From an uncultured Blastocatellia bacterium (GTDB taxonomy: Bacteria; Acidobacteriota; Blastocatellia; Pyrinomonadales; Pyrinomonadaceae): DNA of 64,000 nucleotides. The notes below the pieces were generated by a model. It had not been told where the DNA came from, searched no databases, and was given only the letters and a program-made list of their open reading frames with translations. The stretch covers positions 1 through 64,000 of the forward strand of contig CAMLLD010000006.1 in the NCBI GenBank assembly GCA_946480785.1, read 5' to 3'. Each line of letters opens with the position of its first letter. Within the stretch, counting starts at the first letter, position 1. This document shows positions 1 to 9,502 of the stretch, piece by piece. Made by a program: the position numbers and the translations under genes.

Positions 1-116
1 TTGATCGGTCGCGGCAAGCCGTGAGCGATCACGGTCGATTCGAGCGCAACCACCGGCTTGTTTGCTTCGATGGCCGCGGCGACTTCATCAGCGATGTGCA
101 AGAGTTCTGGTTTCAA
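1..116 (-). CDS. psuG: Pseudouridine-5'-phosphate glycosidase, N-terminus (partial, runs off window)
   Basis: Read on the minus strand from a TTG at 116, the first codons give [18 protein letters not shown], then [14 protein letters not shown], the strongly conserved N-terminal signature of the PsuG/IndA family. These enzymes split pseudouridine 5'-phosphate into uracil and ribose 5-phosphate. The TTG start overlaps the stop of the upstream kinase gene (TTGA at 116-113), so it should be translationally coupled and is the last visible gene of that operon. Only 38 codons lie in the window. The family call rests on this one motif but the motif is very specific. Confidence 0.8.
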   Translation of the reverse strand, partial: MKPELLHIADEVAAAIEANKPVVALESTVIAHGLPRPI

Positions 117-3100
117 CGTGGCGAGACTCCCGACACTCCCGCGCGCGCGGCTTTCCGATTCAACGTAAACACCGTGCCGCCGTTTTCACGCGGCTGCCAC
201 GCGATCTGTGCGTCGATCAATCCCGCACGTGCGCGCATGTTCGCGAGCCCGCGGCCTTCCGAGTTGGTCGGCTGCGACTCAAACGAGCGGCCGTTGTCTT
301 CGAGCCGCAGCGAAAACTCTCCCGGCGCGGAACTGTTCACAAACATCTTCACCTCGGTCGCGCCCGCGTGCCGCCAGATGTTGTTCACCGCCTCCTGCAC
401 GATGCGATAGAGCTGCATCTGCACGCTTGGCGTCAACTCGCTGCGTTCTTCGATTCCGTCCTCGCAATGAAACTCATACTCAAACCGCTTCTCAGCCGGT
501 GCGTCCTGCACCGCGTGCGAAAGCGCAAACTCCAACGCCGCCGCGAAGCCGACATTCTGCAAAACAGACGGGCTTAGATCTTCGCAGATACGCCGCACTT
601 CCTGCGAGATCAACTCGATCTCCCCACGCAGCGACGCGGGTTGGTCGCCCGACGGTTCGCCGTTCGTCTTGATCTGATCGGTGCGCAACGCGAGATGACG
701 CAGATCCGCGAGCGTTTGATCGTGCAGGTCGCGAGCGATGCGGCCGCGTTCGCGTTCGGCTTCGTTCGCGAGGTTGAGACGCGCGTCCGCAAGCTCGCGG
801 TTCGCGGAAACGAGCGCGGCGCTCGTCGCCACGATGCGACGTCGCTCGAGTATGGCCCACAAGAGAGCGAGCAACGCGAGCGCGAGCAGGATCGCGAGCG
901 CCGTCGAGGTCCACGGAAACGGCGCTTTCGCGACCGTGAAAGAAAACGTCAGCGGCGCCGACGGCGTGAGATCTTTCGTGAACGCGCGCGCCGTCACTTT
1001 GTACGTGCCCGGCTTCAACCCTTCCATCGTGAACTGCGAGTCGCGTGAAAGTTTTTGCTTGACCGCCTGGCCCTTGCTGTCCGTGAGGGTAAACGCATAT
1101 TGAAACTGCTCCGGAAACGTGCGGCTGCTGATCGCGGTCACGTCGAGCAGCAAACTGTTTTGCGGATACTCGAGATTCAACCCCGTCGCGATTTCCGACG
1201 GCGCGTGCACGCGCTTGCTGAGCAGACGCGTCACTGAAAGCGTCGGCGCGAGGCGGCCCGGCTGATAGCGCGCGATGCCTCGGTTCGTTCCAATCAACAA
1301 CACAACGTTTCCGTCCGCGTTCGCTTGCGGCAACACCGCGAACACGTTCTGCGACGGCAAGCCCTGTTCGGAATCGATCTCGGACACGATTGGTCCAACT
1401 TCACGATCCAGCAGAATGCGCACGAGACCGTTGCCGCGCGTACCGCACCAGATCTCGTTTGTTTCGCCTGAGCCGCCCGCGAGCACGAAGCGCGCATCGA
1501 CATTTTGCAGCGCGAGCGTGCAGTTGCTGTCCGTGCGGCAAAGGTAGATACCCGCCGACGTGGCGAACCACAGCGAGCCGTCGAGTGTGCGCGCCATCGA
1601 GCGCACGGCCGTGCCTTTCAAAATGCCGAAAGCGGGCTCTTCGTTTATGGTCTTTCCGTCAGACGCAAGCACGCCGTCCTTTGCCGTGCCGATCAAGAGC
1701 CGCTGCTGTTCGTCGGCGAGCAGACTGATGACTTCGCGCGACGCGGATGTGCCGTTGGCCCAAGTGAGGCTCGTGCGCCCGCCGTCGAGCCGTTCGACAC
1801 CGCGTCCGAAGATGGCGTAATAAGTCGCGTTGTTAAACTGCGCGACGGCGCGCACACTGCCGACGCCGTCGGGCGTAACCGCACCCGATTCCAGCCGCGC
1901 AAACAGTTGATCTTCGAGCGGCGTCGACTGTTTCGGCGCAGCATACAAGCCACTCACGGCAGCGATGAGCAAGCGCTGCGTGCGATCTTCGGCGAGGCCG
2001 TAGATGATGTTTTGTCCGAGACCGGGAACGCTATTCCACGTTGCAGTCTTCTCGTCGTAAACAAACAGACCGCGGTTCGTGCCGGCGATGGTCCTGCCGT
2101 TCGTCGTTTGATAAAGCGCGCGAATGAAGTTGCTGTCGCTGTTGTCGCCGACCGATTCGACGCGCGGCGCTTGCGGATCGAAGCGGCACACACCGCGATC
2201 TGTGCCAAACCAGATCACGCCTTCGCGATCGGCGAAGATCTCGTAGACGTGATCCGAGCGCAGACCACCGGCAGTGCCGTCGAACGTGAAGCGCTGCGTT
2301 TTATCTTTGCCGACGCGAAACACGCCGCGGCCGTCAGTGCCGATCCACAGTTCGTCGCCGATCGAGCGAAAAGTCAGCACTGGACCAGTCGCGGCGTCGA
2401 AGCGTTTCAAGGTTGACGGCTCAGTGCCCATAAACGCGCCCGGTTCTTCCTTGCGCGCTTTGCCTCCCGCCCACAGTTTGCCGTCGTGATCGATCTCCAG
2501 CGCGTTGACGAAAAACGTCGCGGGCTTCGCCGGCGGTTCTTTCACGCGGCCGTTCTCGATCTCCAACACGCCGCGCGTCAACGTGCCGATGAAGAGGCGA
2601 TTGTTTACTTTCGCGATGCTCGTGATCGTGAGTGGACCAGGATGCTCGCGGTCGGCACTCTGCAAACGCTCGTTCAGCAACGAGCGTGTTTCGATCGGTG
2701 CGCCCGCCCGTCCGCGACACTCGTACACGTTGCCCTGCTCGGTCGTCATGAACGCCGCGTCGTCAGTCGTGATGATCGCGGAGACTGCCTGCGCCGCAGT
2801 TTCCTTGATTCGTTCGAACACCCCGCTACTGAACCGCGCCGCGCCCGATTCAGTGCCGACCCACATCGATCCGTCGCGATCGGTTTGCAACGCGAGTATT
2901 CGCCCGGCGGGCAACGCGGGATCGTTGATAGTCTGCGTGCGGCGGCCGTCGAATTTTGCGAGGCCCGCTTCCGTGCCGAACCACATCGCGCCGTCAGCCG
3001 TCTGCGCGATCGCGTGAACGCGATCCGAAGGCAGTCCGTGAAACAACGTGACCGCGCCCCATTGATGCAAGCCGGTGATCGGTGTTGGGGAAGGTGATGG

Positions 3101-3244
3101 CGACGGAGACGGCGAGGGCGAAGGTGATGCCTGCGCTTGCGGCTCGCCCGTTTGGGCGAGCGAGTTTTTAAGCAGTATCGGAAACAGGCAGCCGATGACA
3201 ACGAGGACGATCGCCGGCAGTCGAAACCGAGCCACTGATCTCAT
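113..3244 (-). CDS. Membrane sensor histidine kinase with periplasmic two-component beta-propeller
   Basis: The protein has 1043 residues. It starts at ATG 3244, whose ATGA overlaps the stop of the response-regulator gene; this replaces a longer open frame with no signal peptide. Order: signal/anchor helix (about 10-30); Ser-Pro repeat linker (about 40-55); repeated reg_prop propeller blades of the type [13 protein letters not shown] (about 55-690); Y_Y_Y-like beta-sandwich; transmembrane helix (about 775-795); HisKA_3 dimerisation domain with the phospho-acceptor box RIARDLHDQ; HATPase_c with N-box [10 protein letters not shown] and G-boxes DNGRSF and GRGLANM. This is the NarL/DesK-type kinase architecture with a propeller sensor that is common in Acidobacteria and Bacteroidetes. 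The ligand is unknown. It should phosphorylate the regulator encoded just upstream. Confidence 0.9.
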   Translation of the reverse strand: MRSVARFRLPAIVLVVIGCLFPILLKNSLAQTGEPQAQASPSPSPSPSPSPSPTPITGLHQWGAVTLFHGLPSDRVHAIAQTADGAMWFGTEAGLAKFDGRRTQTINDPALPAGRILALQTDRDGSMWVGTESGAARFSSGVFERIKETAAQAVSAIITTDDAAFMTTEQGNVYECRGRAGAPIETRSLLNERLQSADREHPGPLTITSIAKVNNRLFIGTLTRGVLEIENGRVKEPPAKPATFFVNALEIDHDGKLWAGGKARKEEPGAFMGTEPSTLKRFDAATGPVLTFRSIGDELWIGTDGRGVFRVGKDKTQRFTFDGTAGGLRSDHVYEIFADREGVIWFGTDRGVCRFDPQAPRVESVGDNSDSNFIRALYQTTNGRTIAGTNRGLFVYDEKTATWNSVPGLGQNIIYGLAEDRTQRLLIAAVSGLYAAPKQSTPLEDQLFARLESGAVTPDGVGSVRAVAQFNNATYYAIFGRGVERLDGGRTSLTWANGTSASREVISLLADEQQRLLIGTAKDGVLASDGKTINEEPAFGILKGTAVRSMARTLDGSLWFATSAGIYLCRTDSNCTLALQNVDARFVLAGGSGETNEIWCGTRGNGLVRILLDREVGPIVSEIDSEQGLPSQNVFAVLPQANADGNVVLLIGTNRGIARYQPGRLAPTLSVTRLLSKRVHAPSEIATGLNLEYPQNSLLLDVTAISSRTFPEQFQYAFTLTDSKGQAVKQKLSRDSQFTMEGLKPGTYKVTARAFTKDLTPSAPLTFSFTVAKAPFPWTSTALAILLALALLALLWAILERRRIVATSAALVSANRELADARLNLANEAERERGRIARDLHDQTLADLRHLALRTDQIKTNGEPSGDQPASLRGEIELISQEVRRICEDLSPSVLQNVGFAAALEFALSHAVQDAPAEKRFEYEFHCEDGIEERSELTPSVQMQLYRIVQEAVNNIWRHAGATEVKMFVNSSAPGEFSLRLEDNGRSFESQPTNSEGRGLANMRARAGLIDAQIAWQPRENGGTVFTLNRKAARAGVSGVSPR

Positions 3245-4020
3245 CGATTCTTCTTCGCAGCGGCTTCGCGTTTCTGCTCTTCGGCGAAGCGCTTCTGATC
3301 TTTCTGAATCCAACCTTCGAGATCGGTCGCGGCCTTCTCGAGCTCGTCGCTGTTCAGTAGGCCGCGGCGCAGCGCTTCGAAAAACGCGCGCGTGCGAATG
3401 TTGTAAGCAAGCTTTTCGTAAGCTTCCTGATCGGTGCCTTCGGCGACGGTGACGAATAATTTCTCGTAGAGCGTCGCGAGCCGGCTCTCGACGCCGCGCA
3501 AACTCAGCGAACACTTGCGCGCGATGGCCCAGTTCGAAAGTCCGAGCGCGAGATAGTAAAGCGCTTCCGCTTCAAACTCGGTCAACAGCGGGCGCTTGAA
3601 CGAGTCTTTGAACGCCGGATCGATCATGTCCGCGCCGTCTTCGAGCACGGCCGCGACGAAACGCAGGAAGCGCGACTCGGGATTGTTCTTGTGAATGAAG
3701 CCGTAAGCCGGCGGCGGATCGACCGACTTCACGATCTTGCGAATCTCGTTGATGTAGATCTCGTGCGGAAACTGCGTCCAGAAGATGATGCGCGCGGTGG
3801 GGAAGTCGCGCCAGATCGCGCGCGCGGCTTTGACGCCCGAAAGCTTCGGCATCTGGATATCGAGGATGCAAACGTCCGGTTTCTCACCGAGCGCGAGCTT
3901 CACCGTCTCTTCGCCGTCCGCGGCCTCAAACACCGGCACGTGCGCCGGAAATTCCTTTTCGAGTATCTCGCGCAGGTAGTGGCGCTGGGCCATGTTGTCT
4001 TCGGCAATCAGTATCGACAT
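3241..4020 (-). CDS. Response regulator, receiver plus helix-turn-helix output
   Basis: The protein has 259 residues. It starts at ATG 4020 (MSILIAEDN); the open frame upstream adds a non-conserved extension. The receiver domain (about 1-125) shows the acidic pair in AEDN, the phospho-acceptor Asp in CILDIQMP and the Lys in FIHKNNP. A C-terminal region (about 150-205) with LALGLSNWAIARKCSLSLRGVESRLATLYEKL reads as a LuxR/NarL-like helix-turn-helix, followed by a charged Lys/Glu-rich tail. It overlaps the kinase gene by four bases, so the two are a cognate pair. Target genes cannot be read from the sequence. The adjacent psuG and the divergent dipeptidase gene are candidates. Confidence 0.88.
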   Translation of the reverse strand: MSILIAEDNMAQRHYLREILEKEFPAHVPVFEAADGEETVKLALGEKPDVCILDIQMPKLSGVKAARAIWRDFPTARIIFWTQFPHEIYINEIRKIVKSVDPPPAYGFIHKNNPESRFLRFVAAVLEDGADMIDPAFKDSFKRPLLTEFEAEALYYLALGLSNWAIARKCSLSLRGVESRLATLYEKLFVTVAEGTDQEAYEKLAYNIRTRAFFEALRRGLLNSDELEKAATDLEGWIQKDQKRFAEEQKREAAAKKNR

Positions 4021-4116
4021 CGCGCGACGATAATAATGCTCTCGGAGCGCCGGTAACAACGTGGCTCGCCACATTAGAAGCCCGTGCTATCATGCCGGAC
4101 AGGAAAGGTAAACCCA

Positions 4117-5403
4117 ATGACAACTCGAAACCCGCTTCGTTTGGTCGCCGTCTGTCTGCTCGCGGTCTTCCTCGTCAATCTCGCTCCTGTATTCGTGACT
4201 GCGCAAACGCCCGAGCCGCGCGACGAGCGGCTGTGGCAGCGCGCGCTCGCCATTCACCGTCGCGCCATCGTCATCGACACGCACAACGACATCACCACGC
4301 CGATGGCGAATGATGATTTCGATCTCGGTGGCGAGCCACCCACGCCTTATCGCACCAACATCGCGCGCATGAAGCAGGGTGGACTGACCGCCGAGTTCTT
4401 CTCGTTGTATGTCAAACCATGGTACGTGCAGCACGGCGGCGCCGCGCGCCGCACGCTCGACATGATCGACACGGTTTACCGCGCGGTCGAACGTCATCCG
4501 CGAGATCTGATGATAGCCACCACCGCCGCTGACATTCGTCGCGCCAAGCGTCTCAACAAGATCGCGTGTTTGCTGGGTATCGAAGGTGGGCACGCGATCG
4601 AAGATTCGTTACCGACGTTGCGTGAGTTCTATCGCCTCGGCGTTCGTTACATGACTCTGACCTGGAATAACACGAACAACTGGGCCGATTCGAATCGCGG
4701 TCCGAAGACGCATGGCGGGCTCAGTGATTACGGCCGCGAAGTCGTGCGCGAGATGAATCGTTTGGGAATGCTTGTGGACGTGTCGCACGTTTCGGATGAG
4801 ACGATGAGCGACGCGCTCGAAGTCTCGAAAGCGCCGATCATCGCGTCTCACTCTTCAGCGCGCGCTCTCAGCAACGTGCCGCGAAATATTCCGGACGACT
4901 TGTTGAAACGAATCGCGAAGAACGGCGGCGTCGTGCAGGTTAATTTTTACAGCGTCTTTGTCGATGAGAAGACTGTGGCGCCACAGAGCGCGGAACGCGA
5001 CAAGCGTTTGAAAGCGCAGCAGGACGCGATCAACGAGAAGTATAAAGACGATCCCGAACGGCTTGCGGAAGAGAGCGACAAGCTCGAGGCCGCGAATCCG
5101 TTGCCTCCGTTGCCGATCTCGAAACTGATCGATCACATAGACCACATCGTGAAAGTCGCCGGCATCGATCACGTCGGCATCGGCGCGGATTTCGACGGTG
5201 CGAACGACATGCCCGAAGGCGCGCGCGACGTTTCGATGCTGCCGAACATCACTTACGAACTGTTGAAGCGCGGCTACAGCGAACAGGACATTCGCAAGAT
5301 CCTCGGCGAGAACTTTCTGCGCGTGTTTGCTGAGGCGGAACGCGTCGCGCGCAGCATGAGCAAGTCGATCAGCGGCGACGGCAGCACGCGGAGAATCAAA
5401 TAA
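4117..5403 (+). CDS. Exported membrane dipeptidase, peptidase family M19
   Basis: The protein has 428 residues. ATG 4117 is chosen because AGGAAAGG lies 8-9 bases upstream and a signal peptide follows at once (LVAVCLLAVFLVNLAPVFVTAQ). M19 enzymes are binuclear-zinc dipeptidases (renal dipeptidase-like). The metal-ligand motifs are present in order: DTHNDI, the Glu of GIEGGHAI, DVSHVSD, SHSSARAL and GIGADFDG. A charged insertion (about residues 290-325, DKRLKAQQDAINEKYKDD) precedes the last motif, as in other Acidobacteria/Bacteroidetes members. It probably hydrolyses dipeptides, including D-amino-acid ones, in the periplasm. It is divergent from the response-regulator operon, with a 96-base gap. 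Confidence 0.9.
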   Translation: MTTRNPLRLVAVCLLAVFLVNLAPVFVTAQTPEPRDERLWQRALAIHRRAIVIDTHNDITTPMANDDFDLGGEPPTPYRTNIARMKQGGLTAEFFSLYVKPWYVQHGGAARRTLDMIDTVYRAVERHPRDLMIATTAADIRRAKRLNKIACLLGIEGGHAIEDSLPTLREFYRLGVRYMTLTWNNTNNWADSNRGPKTHGGLSDYGREVVREMNRLGMLVDVSHVSDETMSDALEVSKAPIIASHSSARALSNVPRNIPDDLLKRIAKNGGVVQVNFYSVFVDEKTVAPQSAERDKRLKAQQDAINEKYKDDPERLAEESDKLEAANPLPPLPISKLIDHIDHIVKVAGIDHVGIGADFDGANDMPEGARDVSMLPNITYELLKRGYSEQDIRKILGENFLRVFAEAERVARSMSKSISGDGSTRRIK

Positions 5404-5429
5404 AAAAGGAGCACGGCGAACCGTGCTCC
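5402..5429 (-). terminator. Rho-independent terminator (minus strand)
   Basis: Nine-base perfect stem GGAGCACGG/CCGTGCTCC (5408-5416 with 5421-5429). On the minus strand the loop reads TTCG, a stable UUCG tetraloop, and is followed by six Ts (5407-5402). It sits 28 bases past the stop of the small gene at 5457-5708 and so ends that transcript. On the plus strand it follows the dipeptidase stop but has no T-run there. Confidence 0.85.
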
Positions 5430-5456
5430 AAAGCAGAAAAGAAGAGAGTTCTTGTA

Positions 5457-5708
5457 TTAGAAGTTCTGACGGTTTTTACCGCCCTGGTTCTTACCGCCCT
5501 GGCCGAGGCCTTGTTCGCCACTGCCGAAATCATCTTCCATGTGGCCCGGCTCGCTGCGCTGACCGGCGCCGCGCTGGTTTGAAGTGAAATCATCGTCATC
5601 CTGTTGACCGTGACCCGGCGTCTGCTGACCATAATTGCCCTGATTCTTCTTGCTCGCGCCACCCATGTTCATGTCGCGCTGGTCGTTCTTCATTTTGTCA
5701 TCCGCCAT
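5457..5708 (-). CDS. Small hydrophilic Asn/Gln/Gly-rich protein of unknown function
   Basis: The protein has 83 residues with no signal peptide or hydrophobic segment. It is full of Asn, Gln, Gly, Asp and Lys, with short repeats such as GGKNQGGKN and a DDDD run, so it is probably disordered. Gene reality is supported by GGGAGG 11 bases upstream of the ATG and by the strong terminator immediately downstream. I recognise no domain. The composition recalls hydrophilin or stress-type small proteins, but that is only an analogy. It stands alone between a convergent dipeptidase and a divergent hemW. Confidence 0.65.
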   Translation of the reverse strand: MADDKMKNDQRDMNMGGASKKNQGNYGQQTPGHGQQDDDDFTSNQRGAGQRSEPGHMEDDFGSGEQGLGQGGKNQGGKNRQNF

Positions 5709-5885
5709 TTCAGTTCATACCTCCCGTGTACGATGTTAATGGTTTGACCGCTTAGTTACTCTTCAACACGCGTGCCAATAAAAAGCGCGCGGTATTGCGC
5801 GAAAGTGAGCGCAAGCGCGTCTGAAAACCAAATACACACGCGTATGAAACGAACACAGCGCGCGTGTTATCATGCGCTGCATTCG

Positions 5886-6989
5886 ATGAAACCTGCGGGC
5901 GTTTACATTCACATTCCGTTTTGCAGTTCGCGCTGTTCGTATTGCGATTTTGCAACGGGCATCTATCAAAATGATCTCGCTGAACGTTACGTTCGTGCGT
6001 TGATAGATGAGATACGCTTATCAGAATTGAGCGGGGCGCGTGTTGACACGATCTATTTCGGTGGCGGTACGCCTTCGTTACTCGAACCGTCACAGCTCGC
6101 GCGCATACTCGAAGCAGTGCACGAGCGTTTTGAGATTGATCAGCAAGCGGAGATTACACTCGAGATCAATCCGGGCAGCGCGACGGCGGAGAAGCTGCTG
6201 GCGTTTCGCGCGTTGGGAATCAATCGCGCGAGCTTCGGCGCGCAGACGTTTGACGATCACGAGCTCGCGAAGCTCGGACGTTCGCATACCGCGGCTGATG
6301 CACGACGCACGTTTCACGATCTGCGTGCGGCGGGTTTTACGAATATCAGTTTCGATCTGATCGCGGGCTTGCCGGGACAAACGCTCGCGGGTTGGGAGCG
6401 AAACGTTGACGAGGCGCTGGCGCTAGGACCGGAGCATCTCTCGTTTTACTTGCTGGAAGTGCATTCGGGCACGCCGTTGGCCCAACACATCGAACGCGGC
6501 ATTCAGCCCGTGCCGGATGAAGATCTCGCGGCGGTGATGTATGAGTCGATACTCGAGCGCGCCGTCGCGGCGGGTTACGAGCATTACGAGATCTCGAATC
6601 TGTGTTTGCGGGAGTTTCAGTCGCGTCACAACACGAAGTACTGGACGGGAGAGCCGTATTTCGGTTTCGGGTGTTCGGCGCACTCGTACGATGGTGTTGG
6701 GCGAAGGTGGTCCAATCAGCGGGACGTGCTGCTTTACCTTGATTTGATTGAAAATGGTTCTTCCTCGGTAGTCGAGCAACAACAACTCAACGATAGTGAG
6801 CGGCGTTCCGAAGCTTTGTTTCTTGGTCTGCGCCTGATGAAAGGAGTGAATCTGGACCTGTGTAAAGAGTACGAAAGAGATCTTGACCGGTTTCGCGAAG
6901 CCGGTTTGCTCGAACTCGACGGTGACTCGGTCCGGCTTACACGTCAGGGAGCGCTACTCTCGAACGAAGTCTTCTCCGCCTTTGTATGA
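5886..6989 (+). CDS. hemW: Radical SAM heme chaperone HemW (coproporphyrinogen oxidase-like)
   Basis: The protein has 367 residues. Start ATG 5886 gives MKPAGVYIHIPFCSSRCSYC, placing the radical-SAM cluster motif CxxxCxxC at residues 13-20 as in the family; the open frame upstream adds unconserved sequence. GGGTPSLL and the rest of the TIM-barrel follow, with a C-terminal HemN-like domain. HemW delivers heme to respiratory enzymes and is often annotated as oxygen-independent coproporphyrinogen III oxidase. The gap after CxxxCxxC matches HemW better than true HemN, but biochemical activity is not visible. It overlaps cmk by ATGA. Confidence 0.88.
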   Translation: MKPAGVYIHIPFCSSRCSYCDFATGIYQNDLAERYVRALIDEIRLSELSGARVDTIYFGGGTPSLLEPSQLARILEAVHERFEIDQQAEITLEINPGSATAEKLLAFRALGINRASFGAQTFDDHELAKLGRSHTAADARRTFHDLRAAGFTNISFDLIAGLPGQTLAGWERNVDEALALGPEHLSFYLLEVHSGTPLAQHIERGIQPVPDEDLAAVMYESILERAVAAGYEHYEISNLCLREFQSRHNTKYWTGEPYFGFGCSAHSYDGVGRRWSNQRDVLLYLDLIENGSSSVVEQQQLNDSERRSEALFLGLRLMKGVNLDLCKEYERDLDRFREAGLLELDGDSVRLTRQGALLSNEVFSAFV

Positions 6990-7642
6990 TCATCGCCATC
7001 GACGGACCATCCGGTTCCGGTAAATCAACTTTGGGACGAATGCTGGCGCGGGAGCTGAACCTCCTCTACATCGACACCGGTTCGATGTATCGCGCCGTCG
7101 CGCTCGCCACAATCGAAGCGCATGTCGATCCGCACGATAGCGAAGCCGTCGTCGCACTCGCCACACGCAGCGACATCGATCTCGAAGGCGATCCCGATTC
7201 GTTGAAAGTCATGCTCAACGGCCGCGACGTCACCGAAAAGATTCGCAGCGAAGACGTGACCACGATGTCTTCTGTCGTCTCGACAATTCCCGGCGTGCGC
7301 CGCGCGATGGTCGCGCGCCAACGCGAGCTGGCCCAACGCGGCGCTGTGCTCAACGGGCGCGACATCGGCACGGTCGTCTTTCCCGAGGCGGACGTAAAAT
7401 TCTTTCTGACCGCCGCGCCCGAAGAACGAGCGGAACGGCGTTTCAAAGAGGATCTACTAACAAACCACAGCGTTTCATTCGAAGAAACATTGGCCGACAT
7501 GGTCGAACGCGATCGCCGCGATTCAACCCGCGCCGACTCGCCGCTCAAAGTCGCTGACGACGCGATCGTGATCGACTCGTCAGGTCTCTCGATCGAAGAC
7601 GTTTTCCTGTTAATGATGAAATATGTTCACCGGCATCATTGA
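6986..7642 (+). CDS. cmk: Cytidylate kinase
   Basis: The protein has 218 residues. It phosphorylates CMP/dCMP to the diphosphates with ATP, in the cytoplasm. The P-loop is [14 protein letters not shown] at residues 4-17, followed by [32 protein letters not shown] and the lid/RRxxD region [14 protein letters not shown]. Length is normal. The start codon overlaps the hemW stop (ATGA), and its own 3' end overlaps ribE by 20 bases, so the three are one transcription unit. Confidence 0.95.
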   Translation: MIIAIDGPSGSGKSTLGRMLARELNLLYIDTGSMYRAVALATIEAHVDPHDSEAVVALATRSDIDLEGDPDSLKVMLNGRDVTEKIRSEDVTTMSSVVSTIPGVRRAMVARQRELAQRGAVLNGRDIGTVVFPEADVKFFLTAAPEERAERRFKEDLLTNHSVSFEETLADMVERDRRDSTRADSPLKVADDAIVIDSSGLSIEDVFLLMMKYVHRHH

Positions 7643-8213
7643 AGAACTCGGCCGCGTGCGCAGCATCGAGCAGCGCGGCGAGAATGCTTACATCGTGATC
7701 GAAGCGCGCGTTGTTACCGAGGGCACAAACCACGGCGACTCGATCGCCGTCAACGGCGTTTGCCTGACCGCGCTCGACATTCACGACGACTCCTTCGCCG
7801 CGGATGTCTCGCGCGAGACTCTGCTTCGTTCGACGCTCGGCAACTTAAAACCCGGCACGCCCGTCAATCTCGAACGCTCCGTCACGCCCACGACGCGTCT
7901 CGGCGGACACATCGTCCAGGGCCACGTCGACGCGCGCGGCGAATTCATTTCCGTCGCGGATCACGGCGAGTCGTGGACCGTGCGTATCGGTTTCCCGCCC
8001 GAAATCGCCCGTTATCTCGTTTTCAAAGGCTCGGTGGCGGTCGAGGGCATCAGTCTCACGATTGCGAACCTCGCGGAAAACTACTTTGAAATCGCGATAA
8101 TTCCGAAGACCTGGGAAGTAACAAACCTCTCCCGTCTCAAACCCGGCGACGGCGTGAATCTGGAGGTCGACGTAATCGGCAAGTACGTGGAAAGATTACT
8201 GGCTTTCGGTTAG
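7623..8213 (+). CDS. ribE: Riboflavin synthase, alpha subunit
   Basis: The protein has 196 residues. It carries out dismutation of two 6,7-dimethyl-8-ribityllumazine molecules to riboflavin. The N-terminus [12 protein letters not shown] is the diagnostic start of the family. Two lumazine-binding barrel repeats follow, each with a [16 protein letters not shown] motif (the second reads [14 protein letters not shown]), plus [10 protein letters not shown]. The ATG lies inside the last codons of cmk (20-base overlap), so translation is probably coupled. The following gene is also riboflavin biosynthetic. Confidence 0.95.
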   Translation: MFTGIIEELGRVRSIEQRGENAYIVIEARVVTEGTNHGDSIAVNGVCLTALDIHDDSFAADVSRETLLRSTLGNLKPGTPVNLERSVTPTTRLGGHIVQGHVDARGEFISVADHGESWTVRIGFPPEIARYLVFKGSVAVEGISLTIANLAENYFEIAIIPKTWEVTNLSRLKPGDGVNLEVDVIGKYVERLLAFG

Positions 8214-8257
8214 TATTAACCCGCTTTTCGTGTCGCTGTAGAGTAGGACCATTATCC

Positions 8258-9418
8258 GTGGCCTTTGCAAGCATTGACGAAGCCGTCGCCGACATTCGCG
8301 ACGGCCGCATGATTATTATTGTTGACGACGAGGATCGCGAGAACGAGGGCGATCTCGTGTGCGCGGCTGAGAAAGTCACGCCCGAGATCATCAACTTCAT
8401 GGCTCGTTACGCGCGCGGGCTGATCTGTCTGCCGTTGACCGAAGAACGTTGCGACGAACTGCACCTGACGACGCAGGTCGCGGACAACACGTCGTTTCTC
8501 GGCACCGCGTTTACGGTTTCGATCGACGCGCGGCGCGGCATCACCACCGGAATCTCCGCGGCGGATCGCGCGACGACGATCCTGGTCGCGGTCGATCAGA
8601 ACTCACGGCCGCAGGATCTGGCGCGGCCCGGTCATATCTTTCCGTTGCGCGCGAAAGATGGCGGCGTGCTCGTTCGTCCCGGTCAAACAGAAGCGAGCGT
8701 CGATATCGCGCGTATCGCCGGACTCTACCCCGCCGGCGTGATCTGCGAAGTGATGAACGAAGACGGCACGATGGCGCGGCTGCCGCAGCTCGAAGTGTTT
8801 GCCGCGGAGCACAATCTGAAGATCATCAGCGTCGCCGAGCTCGTGCGCTACCGCATGAGCAAGGAACTGCTCGTGCGCCGCGTGGTGGAAACGGATCTGC
8901 CGACAGTCTACGGGCGCTTCCGCGCGGTCGCTTATGAAAACGTCATCAACGGCGACGTGCATCTGGCGATGGTGATGGGCGATGTGCGGACGGACGATCC
9001 GGTGCTCGTGCGCGTGCACACGGAAAACGTCACCTGCGATATGTTCGGCTCGTTGATCGACGACACGGGTTTTCAATTGCACACGGCGCTCGAGAAGATC
9101 GCGGCCGCGGCGCGTGGCGTCGTCTTGTACCTGCGCCAGCGCGAACACAGTTTGGATTTGGTGAATCAGTTGCGCACGTACAACGTGATGCAGGAAAGTG
9201 GACTCAGTAAGCGGGAAGCAAGTTTGCAAACGGGTTATGGAATCGACCGCGACTACGGTGTGGGCGCGCAGATTCTGCACGACCTCGGGTTGCGGCAGAT
9301 CCTGCTGCTGTCGAATCATCCCCCCAAAGTCGCAGCGCTCGAGGGTTTCGAGTTGTCGGTGGTCGGCAACGTGCCGCTAGGCCATCCGGCATCGAAGGGC
9401 CACGAGACTGCCGTCTGA
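8258..9418 (+). CDS. ribB: DHBP synthase with a degenerate GTP cyclohydrolase II domain (RibBX-like)
   Basis: The protein has 386 residues and starts at GTG 8258. The N-terminal half (about 1-200) is an intact 3,4-dihydroxy-2-butanone-4-phosphate synthase: [30 protein letters not shown] and [16 protein letters not shown]. The C-terminal half (about 205-375) aligns with GTP cyclohydrolase II, but the zinc cysteines are replaced. The usual HSECLTGD reads HTENVTCD (Asn257), and SLRCDCGxQL reads [10 protein letters not shown] (Asp268, Thr270). RQEGRxIGL is also altered to RQREHSLDL. So it probably makes only the four-carbon precursor, and another protein must supply GTP cyclohydrolase II. Gap to ribE is 44 bases. 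Confidence 0.88.
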   Translation: MAFASIDEAVADIRDGRMIIIVDDEDRENEGDLVCAAEKVTPEIINFMARYARGLICLPLTEERCDELHLTTQVADNTSFLGTAFTVSIDARRGITTGISAADRATTILVAVDQNSRPQDLARPGHIFPLRAKDGGVLVRPGQTEASVDIARIAGLYPAGVICEVMNEDGTMARLPQLEVFAAEHNLKIISVAELVRYRMSKELLVRRVVETDLPTVYGRFRAVAYENVINGDVHLAMVMGDVRTDDPVLVRVHTENVTCDMFGSLIDDTGFQLHTALEKIAAAARGVVLYLRQREHSLDLVNQLRTYNVMQESGLSKREASLQTGYGIDRDYGVGAQILHDLGLRQILLLSNHPPKVAALEGFELSVVGNVPLGHPASKGHETAV

Positions 9419-9502
9419 CCGCAAAGTTGGTCAGGGTTTTCAACTTTCGGTCTCTCCCTCTAGAATTCGAAGCTCCCCGATGTCGCCAAGCGGCTGTGCG
9501 TT

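Noticed and set aside
3075..3125. Simple repeat (GGCGAC/GGTGAT-type) as a tandem-repeat locus
   Set aside because: It is just the coding sequence of the Ser-Pro linker of the sensor kinase.
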